DNA of 64,000 bases. Source: Clostridiales bacterium. GTDB taxonomy: Bacteria > Bacillota > Clostridia > Lachnospirales > Lachnospiraceae. Position 1 is the first letter of the stretch. Each line of letters opens with the position of its first letter. The notes under the pieces were generated by a model. That model searched no databases. It saw nothing but the letters and a program-made list of their open reading frames with translations, and was not told the DNA's origin. The stretch covers positions 1 to 64,000 of the forward strand of contig JAHABX010000019.1 of NCBI GenBank assembly GCA_018376135.1. Direction: 5' to 3'. Below are positions 50,104 to 59,103 of the stretch, piece by piece. A program made the position numbers and the translations under genes.

Positions 50104-50825
50104 GCGGGATATTGATACAATGTCAGGATGTATGGAAAAGCTATGGTAAGAAGGAGGCTCTTCGAGGGCTGGATCTCAAGCTGGAGAGCGGTAAGATCGT
50201 GGGGCTTTTGGGTCCCAATGGATCCGGCAAGACCACTTTTATCAAGATACTGACCGGACTGCTTCGTCCGGAGCAGGGAACGGTGCTGATCGACGGGGAA
50301 GAACCGGGAGTTTATACCAAGTCGATCGTCAGCTATCTGCCGGACAGACCTTATTTTTCGGATTGGATGAGGGTGACGGATCTTTTGAATCTGTTTGAAG
50401 ATTTTTATGAGGATTTTGACCGGAACCGGGCAGAGGAGATGTGCCGGGTCCTTCAGATCGATGTGGATCAGCGGATGAAGCATCTTTCCAAGGGAACCAA
50501 GGAGAAGGTGCAGCTGATCCTGGTCATGAGCCGCAGAGCGAAGCTTTATCTTCTGGATGAGCCCATCGCAGGTGTGGATCCGGCGGCAAGAGATTTTATA
50601 CTGACAACGATTCTGAATAACTATAATCCGGAGGGAACGGTGCTGATCTCCACCCATCTGATCTCCGATGTGGAGCGGGTGCTGGATGAGGTGGTATTTA
50701 TCCAGAACGGAACGGTAGTACGTCAGGAGCTGGTAGATGATATTCGGGAGAAGGAAGGAAAATCCGTAGATGAGCTGTTCCGGGAAGTGTTCCGGACGGT
50801 GCCTTACGGCGGAGGTGAGTGGTAA
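50100..50825 (+). CDS. ABC transporter ATP-binding protein
   Basis: 241 residues: Walker A GPNGSGKTT (near 38), signature LSKGTKEKV, Walker B LYLLDEPIAGVDP and the switch His in STHLISD. It pairs with the following permease. The operon layout suggests export or antibiotic response; the substrate is unknown. Confidence 0.92.
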   Translation: MSGILIQCQDVWKSYGKKEALRGLDLKLESGKIVGLLGPNGSGKTTFIKILTGLLRPEQGTVLIDGEEPGVYTKSIVSYLPDRPYFSDWMRVTDLLNLFEDFYEDFDRNRAEEMCRVLQIDVDQRMKHLSKGTKEKVQLILVMSRRAKLYLLDEPIAGVDPAARDFILTTILNNYNPEGTVLISTHLISDVERVLDEVVFIQNGTVVRQELVDDIREKEGKSVDELFREVFRTVPYGGGEW

Positions 50826-51670
50826 TGCTGGGAAAATTAATTAAATATGATTTGAAATCCATGTCCAGAGCGTTTATCCCCATATGGGTGCTGGCACCGG
50901 TGGTAGCGCTGGTATTCAGCCTGTCCATGAGAGGCATGGTGGCATGGGCGGAAAATGTTCCTGTTAATTCCGTATATAACAATACATTCTGGGCAAACGG
51001 AACGGGGATCGTGACGGTTATCATGATGCTGCTTTTTGTGGGTGTGATGATCGCTCTTACGGTGATGACCATTCTGTTCATTATCCAGAGGTTCTGGAAC
51101 GGGCTTCTGAAGGATGAAGGATATCTGATGTTTACGCTGCCGGTGAAGACCTGGGAGCTCATTACCGCCAAGGGGATCGCGGCAACGATCATAAGCTGCA
51201 TCAGTACCCTTGTGGGGATCCTGTCCTGTGTGCTTCTGGTAGTCGGCATGCTGCTTCTGGATAATCCTCAGTGGTACGGTCGGTGGTGGAGCTTCTTCTG
51301 GACGAACATCGGATGGGACCAGGCAGAGGTCTGGACTGTTTTTGTACTGTATCTGCTGCTGTTTATTGCCGGGATCGTGAAGAGCGTCTATCAGGTATAT
51401 GCAGCCATGGCGCTGGGACAGTTCTTCCAGGGACACCGGGTGGCAGGCGCCTGCGTCTCCTATGTGGGGATCGGAGTGGTGCTGGCAGTCATCAGCGGTA
51501 TCTGCATGATGATCCTGTCGTGGATCCTTCCGGATTATATGTATTATTTGAGCCAGAGCAGCTTTGGAATCGTCTATCTGGTGAGTATGCTTTTGGTGAC
51601 CGTGGTGCAGATCATAATTTTCCATGTGATCACGGAGCGGGTGCTGTCCACCAGACTGAATCTGGAATAA
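50825..51670 (+). CDS. ABC-2 type transporter permease
   Basis: 281 residues with six hydrophobic segments. The ATG at 50825 shares its A with the previous stop (TAATG) and has GGAGGTGA upstream; a GTG at 50819 is too close to that site. YLMFTLPVKTWELITAKGIAA in part (LMFTLPVKTWEL) is typical of permeases in YtrA-type operons. Confidence 0.87.
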   Translation: MLGKLIKYDLKSMSRAFIPIWVLAPVVALVFSLSMRGMVAWAENVPVNSVYNNTFWANGTGIVTVIMMLLFVGVMIALTVMTILFIIQRFWNGLLKDEGYLMFTLPVKTWELITAKGIAATIISCISTLVGILSCVLLVVGMLLLDNPQWYGRWWSFFWTNIGWDQAEVWTVFVLYLLLFIAGIVKSVYQVYAAMALGQFFQGHRVAGACVSYVGIGVVLAVISGICMMILSWILPDYMYYLSQSSFGIVYLVSMLLVTVVQIIIFHVITERVLSTRLNLE

Positions 51671-51682
51671 GGGAAAGAACTT

Positions 51683-52435
51683 ATGAGAGAAGAGATCAGA
51701 GAGGAATTATGTCGTATGAGCGACGCGGAATATCTTGCATTTTCCGCGTCGCTGATTCCTGCCTCCGGGAGGGGGCAGATGCTGGGAATCCGCCTGCCGG
51801 CGCTTCGAAATTACGCAAAGGAACTGGCAGGAGGAGACTGGAGGAGCGAGCTTTCCTTCGGGGAGGATCTTTATTTTGAAGAGACCATGCTCCGGGGCAT
51901 GGTGCTTGGCTATGGCTGTAAGGAGATTCGGGAGCTGTTTTCGTATCTGGAGGATTTTATTCCGCGGGTACAGAACTGGTCTGTGTGCGACAGCGTATGC
52001 AGCGGACTCAAGCTGGTACAGAAGTACCCGGAGGAGACCTGGGCATTTTTACAGCCTTATCTGTATTCCGGAGAGGAATTTCCCACAAGGGTGGGACTCA
52101 TCCTTCTGCTGGATCATTTTGTGAAGCTGGGAGAACAGGGAAAGAGGATCTCCAGACGGAGGACCGTGACCATGGAGGATCTCCAGGGGGAAGAAGAACA
52201 GAGCCCGTATCTGGAGCGGATCCTTGGAGTGCTGGACCGGGAATTTCCGGAGGGGTACTATACGCAGATGGCTGCCGCATGGCTTCTGGCAGAGCTGTTC
52301 GTTACATATCCGGTGCGCACCATGCGGGCTTTGAAGGAGCTTGGGCTGGATGAGTTTACCCGGAAGAAGGCAGTGCAGAAAATCCGGGAGTCCCGGATCC
52401 CGGATGCCGATGTTAAGGCGTTTTTAAAAATCTGA
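51683..52435 (+). CDS. DNA alkylation repair (AlkD-like HEAT) protein
   Basis: 250 residues, all helical repeats. MLGIRLPALRNYAKEL, MVLGYGC, NWSVCDSVCSGLK and RVGLILLLDHF are landmarks of the AlkD/DNA alkylation repair family. AlkD removes bulky alkylated bases; close relatives may only bind DNA. It starts 12 bases after the permease and may be read with it. Confidence 0.85.
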   Translation: MREEIREELCRMSDAEYLAFSASLIPASGRGQMLGIRLPALRNYAKELAGGDWRSELSFGEDLYFEETMLRGMVLGYGCKEIRELFSYLEDFIPRVQNWSVCDSVCSGLKLVQKYPEETWAFLQPYLYSGEEFPTRVGLILLLDHFVKLGEQGKRISRRRTVTMEDLQGEEEQSPYLERILGVLDREFPEGYYTQMAAAWLLAELFVTYPVRTMRALKELGLDEFTRKKAVQKIRESRIPDADVKAFLKI

Positions 52436-52448
52436 CAGACATTGAGAA

Positions 52449-52504
52449 ACTCACCGTTTCGGTAACCGCGTAATCAGACGCAAACCGGACGGTGATTTTT
52501 TGCG
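52449..52504 (+). terminator. Terminator after the alkylation repair gene
   Basis: TCACCGT pairs with ACGGTGA, extended inside by CGGT/ACCG; TTTTTT follows. Confidence 0.7.
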
Positions 52505-52511
52505 GCAATAA

Positions 52512-52565
52512 TTTATCGTAATACGATAAAAATATATTGACATTTCTTTTTCGGGGGATTATGAT
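52512..52565 (+). promoter_or_regulatory. Promoter with upstream palindrome (DUF2975-YozG operon)
   Basis: TTGACA (52537-52542), 17 bases, TATGAT (52560-52565). Directly upstream is the perfect 9-1-9 palindrome TTTATCGTA-A-TACGATAAA (52512-52530), a probable site for the operon's own HTH protein. Confidence 0.7.
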
Positions 52566-52618
52566 ACAGATAAATAAAGAAATTAAGAAATTAAGAAACA
52601 GATATGGAGGAAACAGTT

Positions 52619-53101
52619 ATGAAACAGACAGAGATGTCCGGATATTTGAAGGTGATCACTGCAGGCGTGGGCGTTCTGCTGCTGGTATTTGCCGTTTGGT
52701 TCCTGCCTCTGGTATTGAAGGAGACGCTGGAGGAGGTGGGCGGAGTCTATGCCTACCGGGGAGTCTGCATGCTTATATGGATCAGTGCGGTCCCGGCGCT
52801 GGGATGTCTGATCCGGTTCTGGGGTATCTGCGGGAGCATCGGACAGGACCGGTCCTTTTCCGGTGAGAATGCATGGAGACTGAAGCGGATGAGTCAGTAT
52901 ATGCTGGCGGATACGGTGCTTTACGCCGGATTTCTGGTGTGGTTCTTCTTTGCCGGCTGGTATGAGAAGGCGGCATGGCTGTGGTTCCCGGTACTGCTGG
53001 CAGTCTTTATCTCGGTCACTTTGACGGTACTGTGTGCGGCATTGTCCCATCTGGTGCAGAGAGCCAGTCAGATGCAGGAAGAACAGGATCTGACCATATA
53101 G
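52619..53101 (+). CDS. DUF2975 membrane protein
   Basis: 160 residues, four membrane helices. The ATG at 52619 is chosen because GGAGG lies 8 bases upstream. The IGQDRSFSGENAWRLKRMSQY loop, cut here to RSFSGENAWRLKRMS, is the family's conserved motif. DUF2975 proteins nearly always come with a small YozG-like HTH gene, as here; function unknown. Confidence 0.85.
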   Translation: MKQTEMSGYLKVITAGVGVLLLVFAVWFLPLVLKETLEEVGGVYAYRGVCMLIWISAVPALGCLIRFWGICGSIGQDRSFSGENAWRLKRMSQYMLADTVLYAGFLVWFFFAGWYEKAAWLWFPVLLAVFISVTLTVLCAALSHLVQRASQMQEEQDLTI

Positions 53102-53115
53102 GAGGTTGAGAGAAG

Positions 53116-53331
53116 ATGGCAATTATCATTAATATCGATGTGATGCTGGCAAAGCGCAAGATGAGCGTTACGGAGCTTTCTGAGCGGGTGGGCATCACCA
53201 TGGCGAATATTTCCGTGCTGAAGAACGGAAAGGCGAAGGCCATAAAGATCAGTACCCTGGACAGTATCTGCCGTGCTCTCGACTGCCAGCCCGGCGATAT
53301 ACTGGAATATGTAAGGGAGGAAGAGTCATGA
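53116..53331 (+). CDS. YozG-like XRE-family transcription regulator
   Basis: 71 residues, a bare helix-turn-helix: INIDVMLAKRKMSVTELSER, GITMANISVLKNGKAKAIK, CRALDCQPGDILEY. It likely binds the palindrome at 52512-52530. Its stop overlaps the next gene by 4 bases. Confidence 0.9.
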   Translation: MAIIINIDVMLAKRKMSVTELSERVGITMANISVLKNGKAKAIKISTLDSICRALDCQPGDILEYVREEES

Positions 53332-54623
53332 AACATCTATCTGATTTCCCGAAGATTCAGACGGCGGACCGGATCTTTGCAGTCCTGTATCTGCTGATCG
53401 GTTATGGGTTCGTCTATGCCTTCACCAGCCGGGAGCCGGAAAGAAATCTTGCCGTGTTTACGGTCTTTTATGCGGCGGCAGTGCTGGGCTACCTGTACAG
53501 GAAAGGCATCTGCCCGCCGAAGGAGAGCTGGTTCTGGCTGGCAGCCATGCTTGCCATGGGCATTCCCTTTGCATTCTGGAGTGTTCTTTATATCTTTCAG
53601 ATCCTGGGGCTGATGGTCACGGCGGCTTACTGGACGCTTCTGGCATCCGGCAGACTTCTGGAGAAGGACCGGACCTCTCAGTGGGTATTTTTCGACTGCT
53701 GGAACGGGCTTTTCATGGTGCCCTTCGGAAATTTTTCCTGTCAGCTCCGTGTGCTTGCAGGCAGTCAGGGGGCAGAGGACGGGGAAGAGAAGAAGGAAAA
53801 GAAGGGCAGCGGCATCCTGCTGGGGATTCTGCTGGCAGTTCCGGTCCTGATCGTTGTGCTGCCCCTTTTGTCCAGTGCGGATGCGGGATTTGAACGGATG
53901 GCGGGAGGTCTTGTGGCATATATCCGGGAAAATCTGATGGAGGTATTTCTGCGTGCGCTGTTTGCCGTTCCGGTGGCGGCATATCTCTACGGACTGGTCT
54001 TCGGTGGCGTCAGCGGCAGAAATACAGACCGGATCCAGAAGGAGCAGCTTCAGGAGACGGAAAGGTATGTGCGGAAGATCCCGGATACGGCAGTGTGTAC
54101 GGTACTTGCCATTCTGTGTATGATCTATCTGGTGTTCACAGGGCTGCAGGGATCTTATCTGTTCTCTGCTTTTGCAGGAAGGATTCCGGAGGATTTTACC
54201 TATGCGGAGTATGCCAGAAGGGGATTTTTTGAACTGTGTCAGATCGGGCTTTGCAATCTGGTGGTGATCGGGTGCGCCGGGCTGTTTTCCAGAAGCAGAA
54301 GCACGCAGAACCGGGGACTTGCCTGTCTGACGGTACTTCTATCTGTCTTTACGCTGCTGCTGATCGGGACGGCGGTCAGTAAGCTGGGAATGTACATGAG
54401 TGTTTACGGTCTGACGGTCAACCGGATACTTCCTCTGGTTTTTCTGCTCTGGATGGTTTTGGTATTCGTCCTGCTCATTTTCCGGCAGAAGAGGGCGTTC
54501 CCGATGGTGCGGATCTGTGTGATGGCAGGAGCCGTGCTGTTTTGCCTGCTCTGTGTATTTCCGGTGGAGGCATGGACGGACGCCTACAATGTGTGGGCAA
54601 GGGGCAGAGGATATATTGTATAA
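53328..54623 (+). CDS. DUF4173 membrane protein
   Basis: 431 residues, about eleven membrane helices, including the motif NRGLACLTVLLS and YMSVYGLTVNRILPL typical of DUF4173. Function unknown. It is the third gene of the DUF2975-YozG operon and would be under the same control. Confidence 0.8.
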   Translation: MKHLSDFPKIQTADRIFAVLYLLIGYGFVYAFTSREPERNLAVFTVFYAAAVLGYLYRKGICPPKESWFWLAAMLAMGIPFAFWSVLYIFQILGLMVTAAYWTLLASGRLLEKDRTSQWVFFDCWNGLFMVPFGNFSCQLRVLAGSQGAEDGEEKKEKKGSGILLGILLAVPVLIVVLPLLSSADAGFERMAGGLVAYIRENLMEVFLRALFAVPVAAYLYGLVFGGVSGRNTDRIQKEQLQETERYVRKIPDTAVCTVLAILCMIYLVFTGLQGSYLFSAFAGRIPEDFTYAEYARRGFFELCQIGLCNLVVIGCAGLFSRSRSTQNRGLACLTVLLSVFTLLLIGTAVSKLGMYMSVYGLTVNRILPLVFLLWMVLVFVLLIFRQKRAFPMVRICVMAGAVLFCLLCVFPVEAWTDAYNVWARGRGYIV

Positions 54624-54726
54624 AACACCCCCTGGAACCTATACTGGGACTGGAATCAGAGCCGGAGGTCTGGTATAATGTCGACAGATATTTTATCATA
54701 GTTGTTATACAGGAGGATCATCCCAT

Positions 54727-56211
54727 ATGCCAGTATTTGATTTCAGCAGTACACCGGACAGTAAAAACGTGTCGGAGTGTACCTACACCATATTTTATTC
54801 CAGTGAAGGGGAGGCGTCCCCGGACAGACCGATCATGGTTCTTGACAACAAAAGCAGGAGATGGGCGCATCATTCCTGCGGTGTTTTCACCAACCCCATC
54901 AAACGGACTGCATTTGAGTTCAAGGAGGAAGACGGAACGGTCAGCGCGGATATTCTCAGGATAGACGCCCGTTTTGTCAGCCTTTTGGGGTGGCTTGGAG
55001 AGAATCATATCAATGTGCGTCTGTCCGGAGAGAACCGGGAGGACGGCTACGCAGTTTACCGGATCCGGGAGATCGCCTTCGGAGGAGGGACAAAGCTTTC
55101 TGCGGAGGATGGCTTCCTGCAGTTCATGATCGAACGGCTGCTGGCAAGCAGTGCGCCGGAGGAGGATCCGGGAGAAGAGGAGCAGGACGAGACCGGTGAT
55201 GATATGAAGCTTACCAGTCTGCAGAGTATTACGGATTTTATGACCTGTGCGGGCAGGACCATGCCGGATAATATCCGGCTCTGGGCGAGGCGGAATCTGG
55301 CGGTGGCACGCTCCAACGAGGTCTCCCCGGAGGAGAGGCGTCATGCCCAGCGGGCACTTTCCATTATGATGAATGTACAGTGGAAAAATAATTATTTTGA
55401 AGCGATCGATCCGAAGGAAGCCAGAAGGATCCTGGATGAGGAGCTTTATGGAATGGAGCGGGTAAAGCAGCGGATCATGGAGACGATCATCCAGATCAAC
55501 CGGACCCATACCCTTCCCGCGTACGGGCTTCTGCTGGTGGGACCTGCCGGAACCGGAAAATCCCAGATCGCCTATGCGGTGGCGCGGATCCTGAAGCTGC
55601 CGTGGACCACGCTGGACATGAGCTCCATCAATGACCCGGAGCAGCTGACCGGAAGCTCCCGGATCTATGCCAATGCAAAGCCCGGAATCATCATGGAAGC
55701 CTTTTCCATGGCGGGAGAGTCCAATCTGGTGTTTATCATCAATGAGCTGGATAAGGCTGCTTCCGGAAAAGGGAACGGAAATCCGGCGGATGTGCTTCTG
55801 ACGCTTCTGGATAATCTTGGATTTACAGATAATTATATGGAATGTATGGTTCCGACCGTGGGAGTATATCCCATCGCCACTGCCAATGATAAGGCTCAGA
55901 TCAGTGCGCCTCTCATGTCCCGGTTTGCAGTGATCGATATTCCGGATTATACCGCAGAGGAGAAGAAGATCATCTTCTCAAGATTTGCCCTGCCGAAGGT
56001 ACTGAAGCGTATGGGACTTCGTCCGGAGGAATGCATTCTTCCGGAGGAGGCTCTCGATGCAGTCATCGAGCAGTATGCGGATACTTCAGGTATCCGGGAT
56101 CTGGAACAGGCGGCGGAGCATCTTGCGGCGAATGCGCTGTACCGGATCGAGGTCGACCATGTAAAGGCAGTCACCTTCAGCGCCCGTATGGTACGGGAGC
56201 TGCTGGCGTAG
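54727..56211 (+). CDS. Lon-like AAA+ ATPase without protease domain
   Basis: 494 residues. The first 200 have no recognised domain (acidic loop near 145-160). From about 235 it follows the Lon ATPase: LYGMERVKQRIMETI, Walker A LLVGPAGTGKSQIAYAVAR, DPEQLTGSSRIYANAKPGII, Walker B region VFIINELDKA, then NPADVLLTLLDN, and IATAND. No Ser-Lys protease part follows. The Walker B aspartate is Asn (IINELD against LLDEID), while the Glu is kept. AGGAGG precedes the ATG. It has no partner gene; a remodelling or targeting role is guesswork. Confidence 0.78.
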   Translation: MPVFDFSSTPDSKNVSECTYTIFYSSEGEASPDRPIMVLDNKSRRWAHHSCGVFTNPIKRTAFEFKEEDGTVSADILRIDARFVSLLGWLGENHINVRLSGENREDGYAVYRIREIAFGGGTKLSAEDGFLQFMIERLLASSAPEEDPGEEEQDETGDDMKLTSLQSITDFMTCAGRTMPDNIRLWARRNLAVARSNEVSPEERRHAQRALSIMMNVQWKNNYFEAIDPKEARRILDEELYGMERVKQRIMETIIQINRTHTLPAYGLLLVGPAGTGKSQIAYAVARILKLPWTTLDMSSINDPEQLTGSSRIYANAKPGIIMEAFSMAGESNLVFIINELDKAASGKGNGNPADVLLTLLDNLGFTDNYMECMVPTVGVYPIATANDKAQISAPLMSRFAVIDIPDYTAEEKKIIFSRFALPKVLKRMGLRPEECILPEEALDAVIEQYADTSGIRDLEQAAEHLAANALYRIEVDHVKAVTFSARMVRELLA

Positions 56212-56221
56212 GAACGGGGCA

Positions 56222-57607
56222 TTACTGCCCCGTTTCTTCTTTCTGTGCCATATTCCTGCTTGCCAGCTGCTTCATGGATCTTACGGACAGCACGCAGACA
56301 CAGATGGTCAGGATATCTGCGGCAGGCTGTGAAAAATAGATGCCGTTGACACCCCAGAGTCTGGGCAGAGTTAAAATAAACGGAATGTAGAATAAACCCT
56401 GGCGTATCAGAGAGAGGAATAATCCGTATCTGGATGCGCCGATGGTCTGATAGGTGATCGTCATCATATAACACAGTCCAAAGGCAGGATACAGAGCCAC
56501 CTGAGAGATGAGCAGCCATCTGCCGTAATCTACAATCACCGGATTGCCGTTGAATAGTGAGATCAGCGGCCGGGCAAGCAGAATATAGACTGCGGCAACC
56601 AGTACGGTCAGTAAAAGGGAGCCTTTTAAGGCGAAGCGTACGGACTGATGGAAGCGTTCTTCCTTTCTGGCGCCAAAAGCATAGGAGGCTACCGGCTGAT
56701 AGCCCTGCATAAAGCCCATGACCACATAGCAGCCGATGAGGATCAGCCGCTGAACGACTCCATAGGCTGCAATGATCTCATCTGAATGCGGCAGACCGGA
56801 AGCAGAGATATTGGTCAGAGAAGCCGCAACAGACAGGCAGATCTGAATGACCGCTGTAGGAATACCGATGGCAGTCACTGTTTTGATAAGGTTCCAGCCT
56901 GGATGGAATGCTTTTGCCCGGATCTGAATGACAGACCGTCTGCTGGCATAGAACCAGATCAGAATGAAAAAGGTGACGAACTGGGATACGGTGGTTGCCA
57001 GTGAAGCTCCCTCCACGCCCATATTCAATCCCCACTCAAACATAAATATAGGATCCAGGATAACGTTAAGCAGCGCACCGGTGATGACCGCAATGGAAGA
57101 GATTTTTACAGATGACTCCGCTCTTGCGGCACAGTTCATGCTCTGGGCAGGCAGATTTGCCAAGGCTGCTATAAACATCCAGAACGCATAGTCCTTTGCC
57201 AGCGGAAGAGCCGCTTCGGATGCGCCAAAAGCCCGCATCAGAGGCTCGATAAACAGGATCCCGCCTACACACAGCAGGATGCCGATCAGGACAGAGATAC
57301 CGACGATGGTCGTGACGGTGCGGCTGGCGCCCTCGCTGTCTTCTGCGCCCAGCTGCCGCCCTGCCAGAACCGCAGCTCCGGAGGCAAAAATATTCTCAAT
57401 GGATACCATGATAAGCAGCAGCGGTACGGTGACCCCTACCGCGGTCAGTGCAATATCGGAATCCAGCATTCCGATATAGGCTGTGTCTACCAGATTGTAG
57501 ACTGCCTTTGCAAGCAGTGCAAGCGTGGCAGGGACAGCCAGCTTTGTAATGGCTTTCGAGGGAGCCATATCTCCCAGAACGGAAGCTTTATTTTGTGTTT
57601 GAGACAT
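56222..57607 (-). CDS. MATE family efflux transporter
   Basis: 461 residues from the ATG at 57607 (AAAGGAG within the end of the tetR gene). MATE first helix LAVPATLALLAKAVYNLVDTA (motif PATLALLAKAVYNLVD) and second-half repeat TAIGIPTAVIQICLS. Twelve membrane segments. It follows a TetR-type gene with a one-base gap, so the exporter is probably induced by a ligand of that repressor. Confidence 0.9.
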   Translation of the reverse strand: MSQTQNKASVLGDMAPSKAITKLAVPATLALLAKAVYNLVDTAYIGMLDSDIALTAVGVTVPLLLIMVSIENIFASGAAVLAGRQLGAEDSEGASRTVTTIVGISVLIGILLCVGGILFIEPLMRAFGASEAALPLAKDYAFWMFIAALANLPAQSMNCAARAESSVKISSIAVITGALLNVILDPIFMFEWGLNMGVEGASLATTVSQFVTFFILIWFYASRRSVIQIRAKAFHPGWNLIKTVTAIGIPTAVIQICLSVAASLTNISASGLPHSDEIIAAYGVVQRLILIGCYVVMGFMQGYQPVASYAFGARKEERFHQSVRFALKGSLLLTVLVAAVYILLARPLISLFNGNPVIVDYGRWLLISQVALYPAFGLCYMMTITYQTIGASRYGLFLSLIRQGLFYIPFILTLPRLWGVNGIYFSQPAADILTICVCVLSVRSMKQLASRNMAQKEETGQ

Positions 57608-57608
57608 T

Positions 57609-58214
57609 TTAATCAAGCTCCTTTCTCTCAATCACGCCGTAGAGCAGAATATTTAAGGCTCTCCGGCATTTTTTTTCATGAATTTCAAAATCCTCCGCCT
57701 GGTAGCTGGCATTGACAAAATCCTGGAACTGGCGGAAGGTTTCAATCGCATCTTCCTTTGAGATCCGGGACCGCAGGGAAACCGGCTCCAGCAGACGCTC
57801 CAGAATCTGTATGTTCAGAAGATCGAAGGACTGTCTTCTCTCCTGAATCTCCTTTTTGAGGGCAGCGGGAGGCGAGATCACTGCTTCGCAGAATATTCTT
57901 TGATAGACCGGATGTTCTGCAAAAAAATCTGTCCTTGCAGTAAAATATTCTTCCAGCTGCGACTCGGCACTTCCCTTCTGGCGCGCCATTCTCTCTCTTA
58001 AATATTCCGTGAGTAAGTGAAAGCACTCTTCCACACATGCCAGAAAAAGATCATCCTTTGTATGAAAGTAATGATAAATGATTCCCTTGGAAACACCCTG
58101 GACAGAGCAGATGGTATTGACGGAGCTTGCGCCGTAGCCCTGTCCGGAAAATTCAGTTAAAGCACTGTCCATGATTTTTCGTCTGGTCTGCTGATTTTTT
58201 TCTTCTCTCTTCAT
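57609..58214 (-). CDS. TetR/AcrR family repressor
   Basis: 201 residues from the ATG at 58214 behind GGAGG; a long upstream open frame has no start signal. HTH at about 25-50: GYGASSVNTICSVQGVSKG, then IYHYFHTKDDLF. The C-terminal helical ligand domain is diverged. It forms an operon with the MATE gene. Confidence 0.9.
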   Translation of the reverse strand: MKREEKNQQTRRKIMDSALTEFSGQGYGASSVNTICSVQGVSKGIIYHYFHTKDDLFLACVEECFHLLTEYLRERMARQKGSAESQLEEYFTARTDFFAEHPVYQRIFCEAVISPPAALKKEIQERRQSFDLLNIQILERLLEPVSLRSRISKEDAIETFRQFQDFVNASYQAEDFEIHEKKCRRALNILLYGVIERKELD

Positions 58215-58231
58215 AGTACCTCCAGATAATC

Positions 58232-58282
58232 GACCAGATGGTCTGTTTTTGGTATTATAGCAAATATAGACCACTTGGTCAA
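58232..58282 (-). promoter_or_regulatory. Promoter with two TetR-type operators
   Basis: On the - strand TTGACC, 17 bases, TATAAT. The palindrome GACCACTTGGTC (58269-58280) overlaps the -35 box and GACCAGATGGTC (58232-58243) follows the start site. Binding at either would block the promoter. Confidence 0.82.
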
Positions 58283-58352
58283 TTGTTAAAATCAAAAATT
58301 GCGATTCCTGCATATAGTAAAGGAAACAGTAAAAATAAGGATATATGGAAAA

Positions 58353-59026
58353 ATGGAAAATTATGTAAGGATATCTTTGGAAACGCATTTGTTTTTTGCA
58401 AGAATCATGAAGGAGCATGCTCTTTTTCTGCAGGCAGGCTTTGTGGGAAGAGATAAGGAGTGGATTCAGAGCGCAGAGTTTTTCAGATGTGAATTTGAGA
58501 AGGTTTTGCGTCAGGCGGTACGGATCAGTAATGGTCTGATCGGACACTGTGTGTTGTGCTCAGAAGAATTATTTACACCATTTACGATTCCTGCAGAGCA
58601 GAGAACCAGCTGTCTAAGCGGTATTCCTGTTGACAGCAGTATTACAGAGGCGGAAAAAAGGCTGCAGTGCGGATGCAGTCAAAGGGAAGGCAAAGCTGTA
58701 CCGTGCGGTGACAGAAGAGCTCCGGCAGGGAAGAGAGGTATTTGGATCCGTCAGAGGAAGAACTGATAGATACGGCGGATAAATTTGCCGTGGATTTTCA
58801 GAAGCTTCTTGAACAGGCAAAGAGACAGGACTGTCGTGGGGCAGGTGGGATCACGGAAAAATCCCTGCAGGAAACACAGAAGCTGAAGGCGTTCAAAACG
58901 GCAGGAACAAAGGGAATCCTGGAATGCAAGATCGAGTCTGTGATACTGCCGCTGCTGGCTGATCACGTTCTGAGAGAAGCGAATCATTATATCCGCATTC
59001 TGGAGTGCGGGTATGAGCGGGAGTGA
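58353..59026 (+). pseudogene. Broken DUF2935 gene
   Basis: The frame from 58353 encodes the family start (LETHLFFARIMKEHALFLQAGF). Near 58640 the homology passes to a second frame (KLYRAVTEELRQGREVF), and near 58735 to a third (EEELIDTADKFAVDFQKLL ... LLADHVLREANHYIRIL) ending at 59026. Two frameshifts, so no full product. Intact members are helical proteins of about 260-290 residues with unknown metal-binding function. Confidence 0.75.
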
Positions 59027-59103
59027 AAATGTGGTGTTGATGAAAGGAGCCGCAGTCTATATAATAGAGGTAGCTGAACAGGTTATGCAGAAGAGGAGAA
59101 GAG

